A stretch of DNA of 63,970 nt from Entrophospora sp. SA101 (Eukaryota; Glomeromycota; Glomeromycetes; Entrophosporales; Entrophosporaceae). The position numbers and the translations under genes are program-made. The notes beneath the pieces were generated by a model, which had not been told where the DNA came from, did no database searches, and saw nothing but the letters and a program-made list of their open reading frames with translations. The stretch spans positions 1 through 63,970 of the forward strand of contig CAUDNR010004456.1 of NCBI GenBank assembly GCA_958430865.1. The letters run 5' to 3'. The stretch's first letter is position 1. Every line of letters starts with the position of its first letter. Positions 46,810 through 57,736 of this stretch are shown here, piece by piece.

Positions 46810-49254
46810 TTATTTCCTCCAAGTATTTCCAAGCCAATCAAGTTCTGATCTTGGCTTATCCCAAGTCCAACACTCGTCACCTTTTTCAAAATCATAAGGA
46901 GTCAAAGGCACGTCATACGGGAGACGAATCGGAACAATTAAAGTTTGTATATGTGCTCGAAGCCTTTTTCTTTTTTTCGATGATGATGATTCAGATGGTA
47001 ATGATTCGAATGGTTTTTTGACAAGTTCATTAATGTACAAAGGCAATTTCGGATTCAAGTCGTGTATAGTGGTGTTCAAGAAATACACCGAATCATAATC
47101 AACTGTCTATTTAAATATATATAAACGTATATAAAAATGTTGTTTTTACACCCAAAATAAAAATTAACATAATAATTAATACTTTACATTGAATAGTTCT
47201 GGAAAGATTAAAACCCCCATTTCATAATTACTAATGAAAAGTTGAGTTTTTTCCTTTTGTAGAACACCCCAGGCAGCTTTAGATAGGTTGCTGCTGGTAA
47301 GACAAAACCATGCAATATTTGCATTTGATGCTTCCCCCGTAAAAGATGGTCGCTCAATTCTCATTCTAGTATAGGTCTATTTTTATTTTTAAAAAAAAAA
47401 TATGATAAATATTACATTTGAATTATAGACTGGATTAAAAATAACAACAATATTTATATGAGTAATTTTACTATGTGCCTTGATATGTGGCATTGCACGA
47501 TCTCTTCCAGAATCCATGCCTTTCCATTTACAAAGAAGTGGATCCATATAGTCTTTTTGTTTGATATAATATTGACTATTAAATGGTATAGATCCGCCAG
47601 AATTCCAGCCATCAAGACTAATAGTAACAATAATGTATGTATGATGATAATTATGTAGTATCAAAAACATAATAATAATAATAATGTAAATATAATAAAA
47701 TTTATATACCTATCGCGAACATTTTCCACTGTAGGAAAAACTAAATTAATTTCTGGATCTGTGCAGTCTAATTTATTTTTTGCTGCGCTGAGACTTTCTT
47801 TAAGCTCATTTTTCAACCAGTCACATTTAACGCCAAATGAACCAATGCTTGAAGTCTTTTTATCGCGCGCACACACATACATATATATATATACTCATAT
47901 GAATAAATTTAATAGATAATTTCTGTATATTTTAAAAATAATTTCTTTGTTTTATTTTTACCTGACAGACAACTTGACTTTTTTCATGAAATTCCGGTTC
48001 CAATGTAACATTATCTCTTAGAATTGCTCTTAATCGCATATGTCCGTATTTGTTTAAATCTTGTTCTTTATGACGACCTGGTACGGAAGTAATCAAAACC
48101 GCCTATAATATATAATGTAATAATGAATTTAAATATTATGATTATTTTCATATTCAAGACACCATATAAAATATATTTACCTTAACCGATGAAAAATCAT
48201 ATTGTTTTATTTTTTCACAAAAATGCAATAATCTTGTTCCATAACTTTTCAAATAATCGATCAAGTCCGATTCAAACTGACAAGAATTCTCTCTATTACT
48301 TTTTTTATAAAGTATTGGTGTCATATATACAGCCTGAGTCATATGACCCCAATCTGCTGGAATAAGATTTGCTGTATGTATACACAATCTCATCGTATCA
48401 TTATTATAAAACAAAATCATTGCCTAATTAATCGATTATTATTATTATTAATATCAACATCATTATTATTGTTATTATTATATTTTATGATTATTTATTA
48501 GAGATTACCTTAGTGTGATGAACACCTATGGATTCAAGAACATAAAGATAATTATAATCAATACGCTACATATATGTGCATATATATATATATATATATA
48601 TTATAACACTAACCATAATTATGAGCTTGAGTTGCTGTTGTTGCATCTATAATTTTTACGTTTTTGTATTCATTTATAAAATCCTAATCAGATAATAATA
48701 AACATGCATTTTTTTAAAAAAAATCTTGAAATCGAAACCACAATGTATCAGTTATATAATTAATTAATTAATCACGCACTTTTGGAATAAGGTCTTTATG
48801 ACCATGAACAATTGTTGTCGGTATAGTCTTTTGCTTGATAAATGGTAATTTGGACATTAAAAATTCTGGGTCAATCATATAATTTATCTGGAGCATTTCC
48901 TTTAAATTCATCTAAAAAAGTATTTTTTTTGTAGGGAAAACAATTTATAAGTATTAATAGCATAATAAAGATAATAATAAAATAATTAATTTTCTCTACG
49001 TTTGAAATTATATCTTCTAAAGTAACAGTGTTCATGTTTTCTTTTACTGGAAGATCTTCGACTGAAGTTAAAGAAATTCCACTGTCGCCATAAAATAAAT
49101 CTATTCTATCAGAGTTGGCTCTAAATTTGACGACACCGAATTTGTCAGACTTGGAGGAACTAGCTGTTGCATTAGTGGTAGTAATATCATCATTCATTGT
49201 ATCATTTTCTGGGGAATCTTGCGTCTTTTGGCGTTTATTTACTTCTGATTCCAT
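46810..49254 (-). CDS. TDP1: Tyrosyl-DNA phosphodiesterase 1
   Basis: Removes stalled topoisomerase I from DNA 3' ends; nuclear repair enzyme. Ten minus-strand exons: 49254-49000, 48911-48780, 48683-48614, 48525-48509, 48423-48181, 48102-47962, 47855-47710, 47617-47479, 47376-47188, 47106-46810; 542 aa (human 608, yeast 544). The N-terminal ~85 residues are disordered and start MESEVNKRQK, a likely nuclear signal. First HxK motif: NYGVHHTKAMILFY, followed by CIHTANLIPADWGHMTQ. Middle: SVPGRHKEQDLNKYGHMRL, SSIGSFG, SLDGWNSGGSIPF. Second HxK motif: RAMPHIKTY, then IAWFCLTSSNLSKAAWG. C-terminus: VPIRLPYDVPLTPYDF. HHTK is coded by a 17-base exon. The second motif spans an intron that must begin with GC (AAG|GCACAT). 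All catalytic residues are present; likely functional. Confidence 0.93.
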
Positions 49255-50302
49255 GTTTATCAGTAATATTTAACTTTAAAAAAAAATATTTTTATCCAAG
49301 TTAGTACGTGTCATTAATAATAATGATCTTTTGGTTACAATCAGAATGTAACCATCCAATCAAAACCAATGAAATAAGTCGCATCCACTTCCACATTAAT
49401 ATACTAATACTATTTTTATACATGGGATGGTAATTACCACGTTCCCCCTTTAAAAAGTAATTATGAAACTAATTTGGGCGACGAAATTTTACGAATTTAT
49501 GGGAAATATCATTTTCTATACAAACTGTTGTTTAACACCATACTGATTAATAATCAACATCAAAAACTTTGCTTTATACCAAAATAAATAAACAAAATCT
49601 CAGAGTTGTATACCACTCTGATAACCAGATTGATAATTAAACCCTACTGTTTAATTTCCAACTACAAGTGTTTTTAAAAGAATTTATTTTATTTATTATT
49701 ATGTGTGAAATTATTTTTACAAGTGAATTAAATTAATGATGATAAATAAATATTTCTGCCTCTACTTATTACCAAGGCTCTGAAATATTAATTAACCAGT
49801 TGTTTTTTTCACTTAGTCAAAAGTGACTTACTTTTGTAATGATTTTTAAATTAAACTGAATTGAATCAAACCAAATAAAACGTCCTATCAGAAAGTTCAG
49901 CCAATCTTATTGATTTCTTGTGACGCGTAATTAATTTCGTAATTTCGTAATTACGTTTTTGGCAAAACAATTACCATGCATATTATTAATTTTGGTATAG
50001 AAATAAAGTTTATCATATTTTTATATGAAGTCATATGTTTAAGTGGGTAAAATTATAAATTTTCTTATACGAAAAAATGGGCAGAGAATTTTAAGTGAGA
50101 TACTTTAAATGGGCGAAGAAAATCTTAAAAAGTGGGTAAAGTTTTCAAAAATTACTATATATTAGATTTTCATGCACTTTCACACTGTAAATGAACAATT
50201 ACAATTCAAAAAATTTAGTCACAAATAATTCAGGGAAATTTCCTCATGACTAATATGACTAATAATACTAATGACAATAATTATATTAATCTTGAAAACT
50301 AT
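49255..50302. other. Intergenic
   Basis: TDP1 5' flank and AT-rich DNA; no gene. Confidence 0.4.
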
Positions 50303-50416
50303 TTGCAGCAGTCGTAGTTATTTGCGGAAGCCATATCTATTCGCAGAATCCGTAGCTATTTGCAATAGCCATATCTATTTATGACAGCCGTAATTATTTG
50401 AGGCAGCTGTAATCAT
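50303..50416. repeat. 19-bp tandem repeat, six copies
   Basis: Units such as TTGCGGAAGCCATATCTAT, TCGCAGAATCCGTAGCTAT and TTGCAATAGCCATATCTAT follow head to tail without gaps, diverged at several positions each. Alternating units share CATATCTAT and CGTAGCTAT ends, suggesting a 38-bp higher-order unit. Confidence 0.85.
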
Positions 50417-51429
50417 TTATAACAAGCAAATGGTAGTTACCTAGAGCTATTACAGCAATGGTAGATACCAGCTAATCATTTATGGCAAGTGCCTTTAGTG
50501 GTTTCTATGTAAAAAAAGAAAATTTTACCTTTAAAATGGTCAAATATATTATTTTGTATGTAAACATCAAATCTTTCTTTTTCATCATGGATTTGGCACT
50601 TTTTATCCATATCAATGGTTTGGTTTGCTTGTCTAATCCATCATAATCATCCTTAAACAAGAATTCAAAATATGTATCTGGGGATTTTTCCCAGTGTGTC
50701 ATTATAATTGTTCTGAGCTAAAATATATAACTTACCTAATTCTTATGAATCTTAATATATTCATCTAGTCTATCAAGCTTTAGATATCAAATGTAGCCAT
50801 TCTCTTTTTTGATCTTTTTTTATTCTTAACAATTCCATTATTTTCCATTTAAAAACTTTACAAGCTGATAATGAATCTATAGGTGTATTATAGAATAAAT
50901 TAATCTGTGATTTAGTATATATAAATTATGAAATATAATATTTAATTGCAAATTTACAAAATATAATAATTTATGTATTTTTATTCCAAGAAGCACTATC
51001 AAATCAATTGAATAAAGTAGATGAAAACCAGAAGTATTATAATACAAATATGTAAAATTCTAAAATTTACTTAAAAACTTGAAATTCTTTTGCAGTTAAA
51101 TTCACATCAAAAGTAATAAAATTTTATTCTATTCTGGTCAAATACTTTCCATGCACTGTTGGATTTTCAAAAAAATGTAAAAACTGAAGGATTTCACTAA
51201 AAGTTTAAAAAAGTAAACAAACTTCATAGTCTAGCTACTCCATATATAGGTTTCGTAAAAGAGTAAAAATGCTATCAAAAAAGTTAAATAAAAACTTTAA
51301 TTATGTGTCCAAGATCATTTTTATTTCAATGTTAAAAAGAATATATTTTATTGGATGTTCTGGGTATACTGTTTATTTATATTTTCATATCATCATCATA
51401 GTTATTATTTACACCATCATCATCTTCAT
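50417..51429. other. Intergenic, one weak reading frame
   Basis: A 65-codon minus-strand frame at 50505-50702 (MTHWEKSPDTYFEFLFKDDY...) is not recognisable and has no exon partners I can find. The region should contain the rest of a Doa10 gene if it were complete, but does not. Confidence 0.4.
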
Positions 51430-53481
51430 TTATAATATCTTTATAACATCATCATTTTCATTTATAATATCATCATCTTCATTTGTAACATCATCATTTT
51501 CATTTATAATATCATCATCTTCATTTGTAATATCATCATTTTCATTTATAATATCATCATCTTCATTTGTAATATCATCATTTTCATTTATAATATCATC
51601 ATCTTCATTTGTAATATCATCATTTTCATTTATAATATCATCATTTATAATATCATCATCTTCATTTATAATATCATCATCCTCATTTATAACATCACCA
51701 TCCTCATTTATAATATCATTATCTTCATTTATAATATCATTATCTTCATTTATAATATCATTATCTTCATTTATAATATCATCATCTTCATTTATAATAC
51801 CATCATCTTCATTTATAATACCATTCTCATAATCATTATTTATACCATCATCATAATCATTGTTTATAACATCATCATCGTCATCATAATCATCATAATA
51901 ATCATCACCATCATCACCATCATAATCATTTATACCATCATCATCATTGTTGTCATCATCATCATTATTATCATCAATTGCGTTTATCTCATCATTTTCA
52001 TAAATTCTGTAATTTTCAATCCTTTCATATTCATCAATCACATCATCAACATTTCTATTCAACTCAGAATCTTCATAATATTCACTTAACCCATCTTCGT
52101 TTATTTGATTATTACTTTCATAATCTTCAACATCATTATTATTTTCATCTTCATTTATCACATGATAATGATGATCATAATTATTATTTTCTATTATTTC
52201 ATTGATCAATAAATTGGCAACATTGTCATCATCATCATCATCATCATCATTATTTTGAGGAATTGCTGCTCTATCTTCTATCATCGCATGAGCTTGGTTT
52301 ATTAAATTATCATTATCATTATTTCCTTGTTGTTGCGCCATTTCATTTTCAAGAAGATCTGGATCCTCTTCATTTAGTAAATTATCTTCTGGTTGTGTAT
52401 TCTGAATTATCCATTCTCTTAACAAAAATGCAGCCACAAAAATAATTACTACAACACATGTAATTATTTGACCTTCAAAAGCGTCAGCAAAAAAAACACT
52501 AAAAAAAAAAAAAATCAAAATATAACATATATTAAATTAAAATCTACTTTTACTTTTTAATTTAAAATAACACTACTAACCTTGTAAATTCACCAAATTC
52601 TTTTATAATATTTTCCACTTCAGGAGGTAAATACCATAATAGTCCTTTGGCTATTTTTAAATATAATATTGAAAATGGATTTTCTTCTCTTGTAGAATTA
52701 TTTATTCCATTTTCTGCTCTAAATGGTGGATATTGTCCATTAATTCTATATGCTATGTACTCTCCACTCCAAAAATAAAATCTCCATACCCATACAGTAA
52801 AGTATGGTAAACAAATCAACCAAACAGACCCTACAAGCATTGCACGAAGTCCTATTTTAACAAGTCCTATTAAATGGTGAACACCACGTCGAAAGAACAA
52901 TAAAACTGGAATGAATTCGGGAACATCTTCTCCATATACTAAATATATTATGTATTATTTTTTTAAATATATATATATATATATATTTATAAGTATTTTA
53001 TAAAAATTTTTGAAACTTGATTACTAAAAAAAAGTTTCATTTAAAACCTACTTGGTGAAAATGAAAATGAGTGATTGCATAATTCACATTTTCTAAAAAA
53101 AAAATTTTTTCAAAAGAATTAATTTTAAATTGTTTTTTAAAAAAGATATATATATATATATATATATTACGTTTTTCCACTGTGTTTTAACCATTTCGTC
53201 AAACTAAAAGTTATATAAAAAGGTCGATATAAATCGTTATTTTTAAATATATATAAGACAATAAGAGTTATAAAAAGTAAAGTTCATAAAAATTTACCAG
53301 TCTTGATGTACATATCTAATACTGCCAGAACATTTACAAGGATAAAATAATGGATGATCTACACTACTTTCAGTTCGACAAACGCGACATACGTCTTAAA
53401 TAATATTGAAAGAAAGATGTAATATTTATAAAGAAGAAAATGAAAAATTTATAAAGAACCATGTTTTTTACCTTCGTCCAT
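51430..53481 (-). CDS. RING-CH ubiquitin ligase, N-terminal part of Doa10/MARCH6, ending in an Asp/Asn repeat
   Basis: Six minus-strand exons, 53481-53472, 53394-53298, 53203-53171, 53092-53052, 52938-52581, 52498-51430; 535 aa. The first exon is only ten bases (MDE + 1). The RING-CH (C4HC3) is split over four exons: [41 protein letters not shown]; all ligands are present. After [11 protein letters not shown] comes [14 protein letters not shown]1 ([19 protein letters not shown]), an amphipathic stretch, TM2 ([16 protein letters not shown]), then a ~330-residue Asp/Asn/Glu/Ile tail. Doa10 ligases (ER-associated degradation) have about 14 TMs and 900-1300 residues; here everything after the second is absent. 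The tail's 7-residue repeat continues beyond the stop in another frame. Probably a truncated paralogue; a short secreted-pathway ligase cannot be excluded. Confidence 0.78.
51436..51830. repeat. 21-bp coding minisatellite (IINEDDD / ITNEDDD)
   Basis: About nineteen copies of a 21-base unit encode I-I-N-E-D-D-D and I-T-N-E-D-D-D / I-I-N-E-N-D-D on the minus strand, in the last part of the RING-CH gene. In 51436-51620 two unit types alternate, giving a 42-base higher-order period. Further degenerate CAT/ATC codons extend to about 52250. Confidence 0.9.
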
Positions 53482-53511
53482 AATATATAAATAAATATAA
53501 TTGATATGATC

Positions 53512-53751
53512 TTAATAATTGCTTTTTTGTTTAAATGAAATAAATATTTTCGTGTATTGTTTAACAATCAGTCTTTGTTGAAAAGGGTCTTTTTTAAAAA
53601 AATTTTCCTTGGAATTCATTTTTATGTAAATCGAGTTTTTATTGGTCATTTTAAAATAATCAAGTAGGGAATCACGTGGTAATTCAAATTTTAAACGCTT
53701 AGCAAATAACGAGTTATTATGAAAAGGAGGATATTTTTGGTTGAACACCAA
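53512..53751 (-). CDS. Possible small hypothetical ORF upstream of the RING-CH gene
   Basis: 79-codon frame, ATG 53751 to TAA 53512 (MVFNQKYPPFHNNSLFAKRL...RQYTKIFISFKQK). It lies 30 bases before the RING-CH start codon on the same strand, so it could be a separate small gene, an upstream ORF, or noise. No family recognised. Confidence 0.3.
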   Translation of the reverse strand: MVFNQKYPPFHNNSLFAKRLKFELPRDSLLDYFKMTNKNSIYIKMNSKENFFKKDPFQQRLIVKQYTKIFISFKQKSNY

Positions 53752-55270
53752 AGTGAAAGTAATTCTTGAAGATTAAAAAAATTGTTAGACTTGTCAAAAA
53801 AAGAAACCAGATTTCCATGCAAATTATATGATGTTTAAAATACAAAGTCTCATATCTAGAGCGTAAGATAAAATTTTAAAAACAACGAAGCCTGCAGAGG
53901 AGGTCTTTGGGAGTCTATTGTACGGTTATTCAGAATTATAAAAACCCCGCTTTTTTTACAAAACGTCTTAAAAAGAAACCCAATTCAATAAAAGGACCTT
54001 TACTGTTGAGATCACAATACATCTCTTTGTCGAAAAGTATGTTAGGAATTAGCAAGCTTGCTTTTAAATCATCTTATAAACAATGGTCTCACATCAAGAG
54101 TTCATTCATGGTAATATACCAAAAGAACGTCTCAATGGAAGCAAAATGTTGCGAAGAAGTTTTTTGAAAATTATGAAGTTCATGTATTACCCAAGCCCTG
54201 GGAGCTTCCAAAAAAATTAATCAAAAACAAAATTTAGCTGGTTTACACATACTAATACTAATACGTAATATAGATGCGAATAATTAAGTAGCAATCCCAA
54301 AAGGGTACTTTGGTGGTAAGTTTGTTAACATAATAAAATTTCTAGCTAATAGTTTTTGATGCATGTAACCTTCCATATTTATCGAATTTTTCAATAAAAA
54401 GGGTTAATACGTTTATCATTTGTCTCATATATCAAAATTTGTGTAATTTTTTTATGTTAATAAATATCAACAAAGTAGATCTTCAGGTAAAAACGCGGCT
54501 CAATTTTAAATGAATTAATGGATTAAGGATTCGGAATTGGATTCGGAATTGAATTGGATTCAGAATTGGATTCGAAATTAATGAATTCTATTTAGAACTA
54601 AAATATTTTTTTGGGAAGGAATTTTTTTGTAAAATTTGGGTGTTGAATTGAAACAAAAGTAATTGTTTTGTTGTAGAAAAATGTATTTATAGATCAAATA
54701 TGTAAAGGTTCACTTTATTTTTCACTTTATGTAAAAAATTAATCAACTATAAAATTCTCCTGCCAATATTTTTTTTTAACTATACGTTATTATCTGAGAA
54801 ATATTTTAATTATAACATGCAAAAAATCAATCAGTTTTTTCATTTCTCTGAAGGTAAAAAACAAAAAATCAGTTGTTTTTTCATTTCTCATTCGCTGAAG
54901 GCAAAAATTTTTGTTTAAAAAAATTATTGTTACGCAAGCGGGAAAAAATTAATAATTCTTTTTTATTTTCTTAATTAATTTATTCTTTATTTGTATTAAC
55001 AAATGGCTTACACTGGTTTTATTTAAAACTTTTATCTTCCTTAACCAAAATTATTCGCAAATCCAAAATCAATTCGTTGATAACCTATTCATTCTGATCC
55101 ACACAAATACAAAAATAATTGTTATTACCAATTAAAATACGCTCTTCAAATTTAATTGGTGACACCATCTAAAGATTAGTTGTTCTAATTAAATGTATTC
55201 TGTGTAGAATTATTTTCAAGTTATTTCTAAAGTGATCAAATCATTTAAAATTTCTTCGTTTAATTAAATC
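53752..55270. other. Intergenic with short direct repeats
   Basis: The frame 53907-54167 is unrecognised and probably a remnant. 54530-54585 repeats GGATTCGGAATTG; 54829-54900 repeats AATCAGTTNTTTCATTTCTC. No supported gene. Confidence 0.4.
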
Positions 55271-56380
55271 TGAAAATTAAAGGTCTGGTATATTTTAGAA
55301 TGTTGGAATATTTACTTCTTGTTGTTTGAGATATTTTCCATGAGTCCATTATTTTATTGGTTATTACAGTGATTAAATAACAATATGAAGTAGAATCAGT
55401 TTTTCCGATTTTATTTGCGTGCAACTTTCGTAAATCATTTTATTGATTTCCCGTATGAATTTAAATCATGGGACGTTACCATGGGACAAATCAGTTATTC
55501 CATGGGAACAATGAGCTACACGATGAAAATCATTGATCACCATGAAACAAAAAAAAATTTAATCAATAATAATAATAATAAACATTATAATAATACCATT
55601 AAATATGTTACAACCGATAACGCGTGCCAGATTCTATTCCTCAGTTGGTACATGGCTCTTCTACAAATCCTGACCGACACAGCGAGTCTTCTTCCACAGT
55701 GTCACCCAGCAAATAGCAGGCTAGTTTCCTCACTGACACGCTTAACAAAAGGTAGGAAGGATATCTATACTTTTAAGTGCATTCTGCAGGATTGGGTGGA
55801 GACAGTAAGGAGAAGCTTATGCAAGTGAAAATTAAAGGTCTGGTATATTTTAGAATGTTGGAATATTTACTTCTTGTTGTTTGAGATATTTTCCATGAGT
55901 CCATTATTTTATTGGTTATTACAGTGATTAAATAACAATATGAAGTAGAATCAGTTTTTCCGATTTTATTTGCGTGCAACTTTCGTAAATCATTTTATTG
56001 ATTTCCCGTATGAATTTAAATCATGGGACGTTACCATGGGACAAATCAGTTATTCCATGGGAACAATGAGCTACACGATGAAAATCATTGATCACCATGA
56101 AACAAAAAAAAATTTAATCAATAATAATAATAATAAACATTATAATAATACCATTAAATATGTTACAACCGATAACGCGTGCCAGATTCTATTCCTCAGT
56201 TGGTACATGGCTCTTCTACAAATCCTGACCGACACAGCGAGTCTTCTTCCACAGTGTCACCCAGCAAATAGCAGGCTAGTTTCCTCACTGACACGCTTAA
56301 CAAAAGGTAGGAAGGATATCTATACTTTTAAGTGCATTCTGCAGGATTGGGTGGAGACAGTAAGGAGAAGCTTATGCAAG
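55271..56380. repeat. Perfect 555-bp tandem duplication (two copies)
   Basis: Copy 1 is 55271-55825 and copy 2 is 55826-56380. I see no difference between them, including the (AAT)n microsatellite inside. Each carries an open frame from 55415 / 55970 (MRATFVNHFIDFPYEFKSWD...). The first ends at 55828; the second runs 7 codons further into unique sequence (YSPSIRK). The product is not recognised. The segment AACGCGTGCCA...CAGTGTCACCCAGCAAATAG is unusually GC-rich for the window and may be transposon-derived. Confidence 0.92.
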
Positions 56381-56440
56381 TACTCTCCTTCAATAAGGAA
56401 ATAAGGAAGTTGAAAATAAATATTATATATAATAATATTA

Positions 56441-56680
56441 TTAAAATATATCCCAACAGATAACGCGTGCCAAGTCTTATGCCTCAGTTGCTACGTGGCT
56501 CTTTTGTAAATCCTGTCCATTCCAGCAAGTCTTCTTCCACAGTGTCACCCAGCAAATAGCAGTCAGTTACCTCACTGGACACGCTTAATAAAAGGTAGGA
56601 AGGATATCTATACTTTTTTAAGTGCATTCCGCAGAATCAGGGTGTATGCAGTAAGGAGAAACTTATCAAAGTACTCTCCT
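56441..56680. repeat. Diverged third copy of the 3' half of the 555-bp unit
   Basis: Sequence from ACAGATAACGCGTGCCAAGT to AAGTACTCTCCTT matches the second half of the duplicated unit with scattered substitutions and small indels (roughly four in five positions by eye). So the family predates the perfect duplication beside it. Confidence 0.85.
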
Positions 56681-56761
56681 TGTTGCATGTGATAATAAAC
56701 AAATGATTGATATATTTGTTTTGCGTGAGCATTCATTACATTATTATCATTAAAATGTTAA

Positions 56762-56793
<32 letters not shown>

Positions 56794-57148
56794 CATACAC
56801 ATATAGGAAACTGCTATTGAACAATCTGGGAACACTAAAAAATGATTTGATGTGCAACATTTTGTTGCTCAATATTACAATTATTCACACATTCCTTGTG
56901 AAAAAGGCTAATCTGACTTGATCCCCCGATGATATAAGAACGGAATTAAACTTTGGGGAGGGGTAACGATGCTCTGAAGTTTTTCAACCACGTTGTGTTA
57001 AAGCTTCTTGCTTGTCTGAAGCCTTCAAACTTGTTCAATTGCCTTACCTGTAGAAAAAATTAGAATTCTACAGTTATTGAGGTTTGCAATCGCATGACGC
57101 TTGCTTGTTTGTGAAAGGAAAATTTTATTAAATCTGACACCCATAAAT
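56681..57148. other. Intergenic
   Basis: AT microsatellite at 56760-56793; otherwise nothing recognised. Confidence 0.4.
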
Positions 57149-57338
57149 CAGGGTTGGCATTGGCTGTAGATCCAAATCCACCATCACAATAATCAACAAC
57201 AGCATCACCACACAACCTCACTCCAACCCGCCATCTCAATCTCAATAACAAACCCAACCAAATTCGTCACCAATTCAACCTCCATCATCAAGAACACCAA
57301 GTCAAAATACATCTTGAACATGTTCAATGCCAACCCTG
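57149..57338. mobile_element. 190-bp segment bounded by perfect 14-bp inverted repeats
   Basis: CAGGGTTGGCATTG at 57149-57162 and its exact reverse complement at 57325-57338. CAGGG-type ends are common in hAT elements, but I see no 8-bp target duplication. The interior is rich in CAACA/CCATC phrases, unlike the surroundings. Short MITE or relic. Confidence 0.5.
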
Positions 57339-57736
57339 TTTATAATAAACATCAGATTTATTCATTTGGAAATAATTTTTAAAAAAGCTCTACAACTTGT
57401 AATTGTGTGCAATTGGAAAGTGCACACACAAAAGGAAAGGGAACCAAGCAGAGGAAAAGGGGTTTTTTATCTCCAACTCTACCAAATTCCCTGTCTTCTA
57501 CCCGCCAGGAAAGACATCTTTTTTAAAATCACTGCATGGTCTTGGTATTATCATTACTCGGGTGATGCAATTTTATGTTATACCAAAAATGTATTTTTGA
57601 TTCAACCAAAAGAAAAAATATTTTATATAACATGTTGAAAAAAAAATAAATTGAATACAGCAATGTATAATAATGGGTTTAGCAAAATCAGCAGGGAAGA
57701 AGATCCTGTTGAACTTGACTAATTATAATATATATA
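57339..57736. other. Intergenic
   Basis: Overlapping frames at 57327-57638 look like broken coding DNA, with no recognised family. Confidence 0.35.

Noticed and set aside
51269..51832. 187-codon plus-strand frame of Ser/Phe/Ile repeats
   Set aside because: It is the complement of the Asp/Asn repeat of the RING-CH gene on the other strand; the minus-strand frame is supported by splicing and domain matches.
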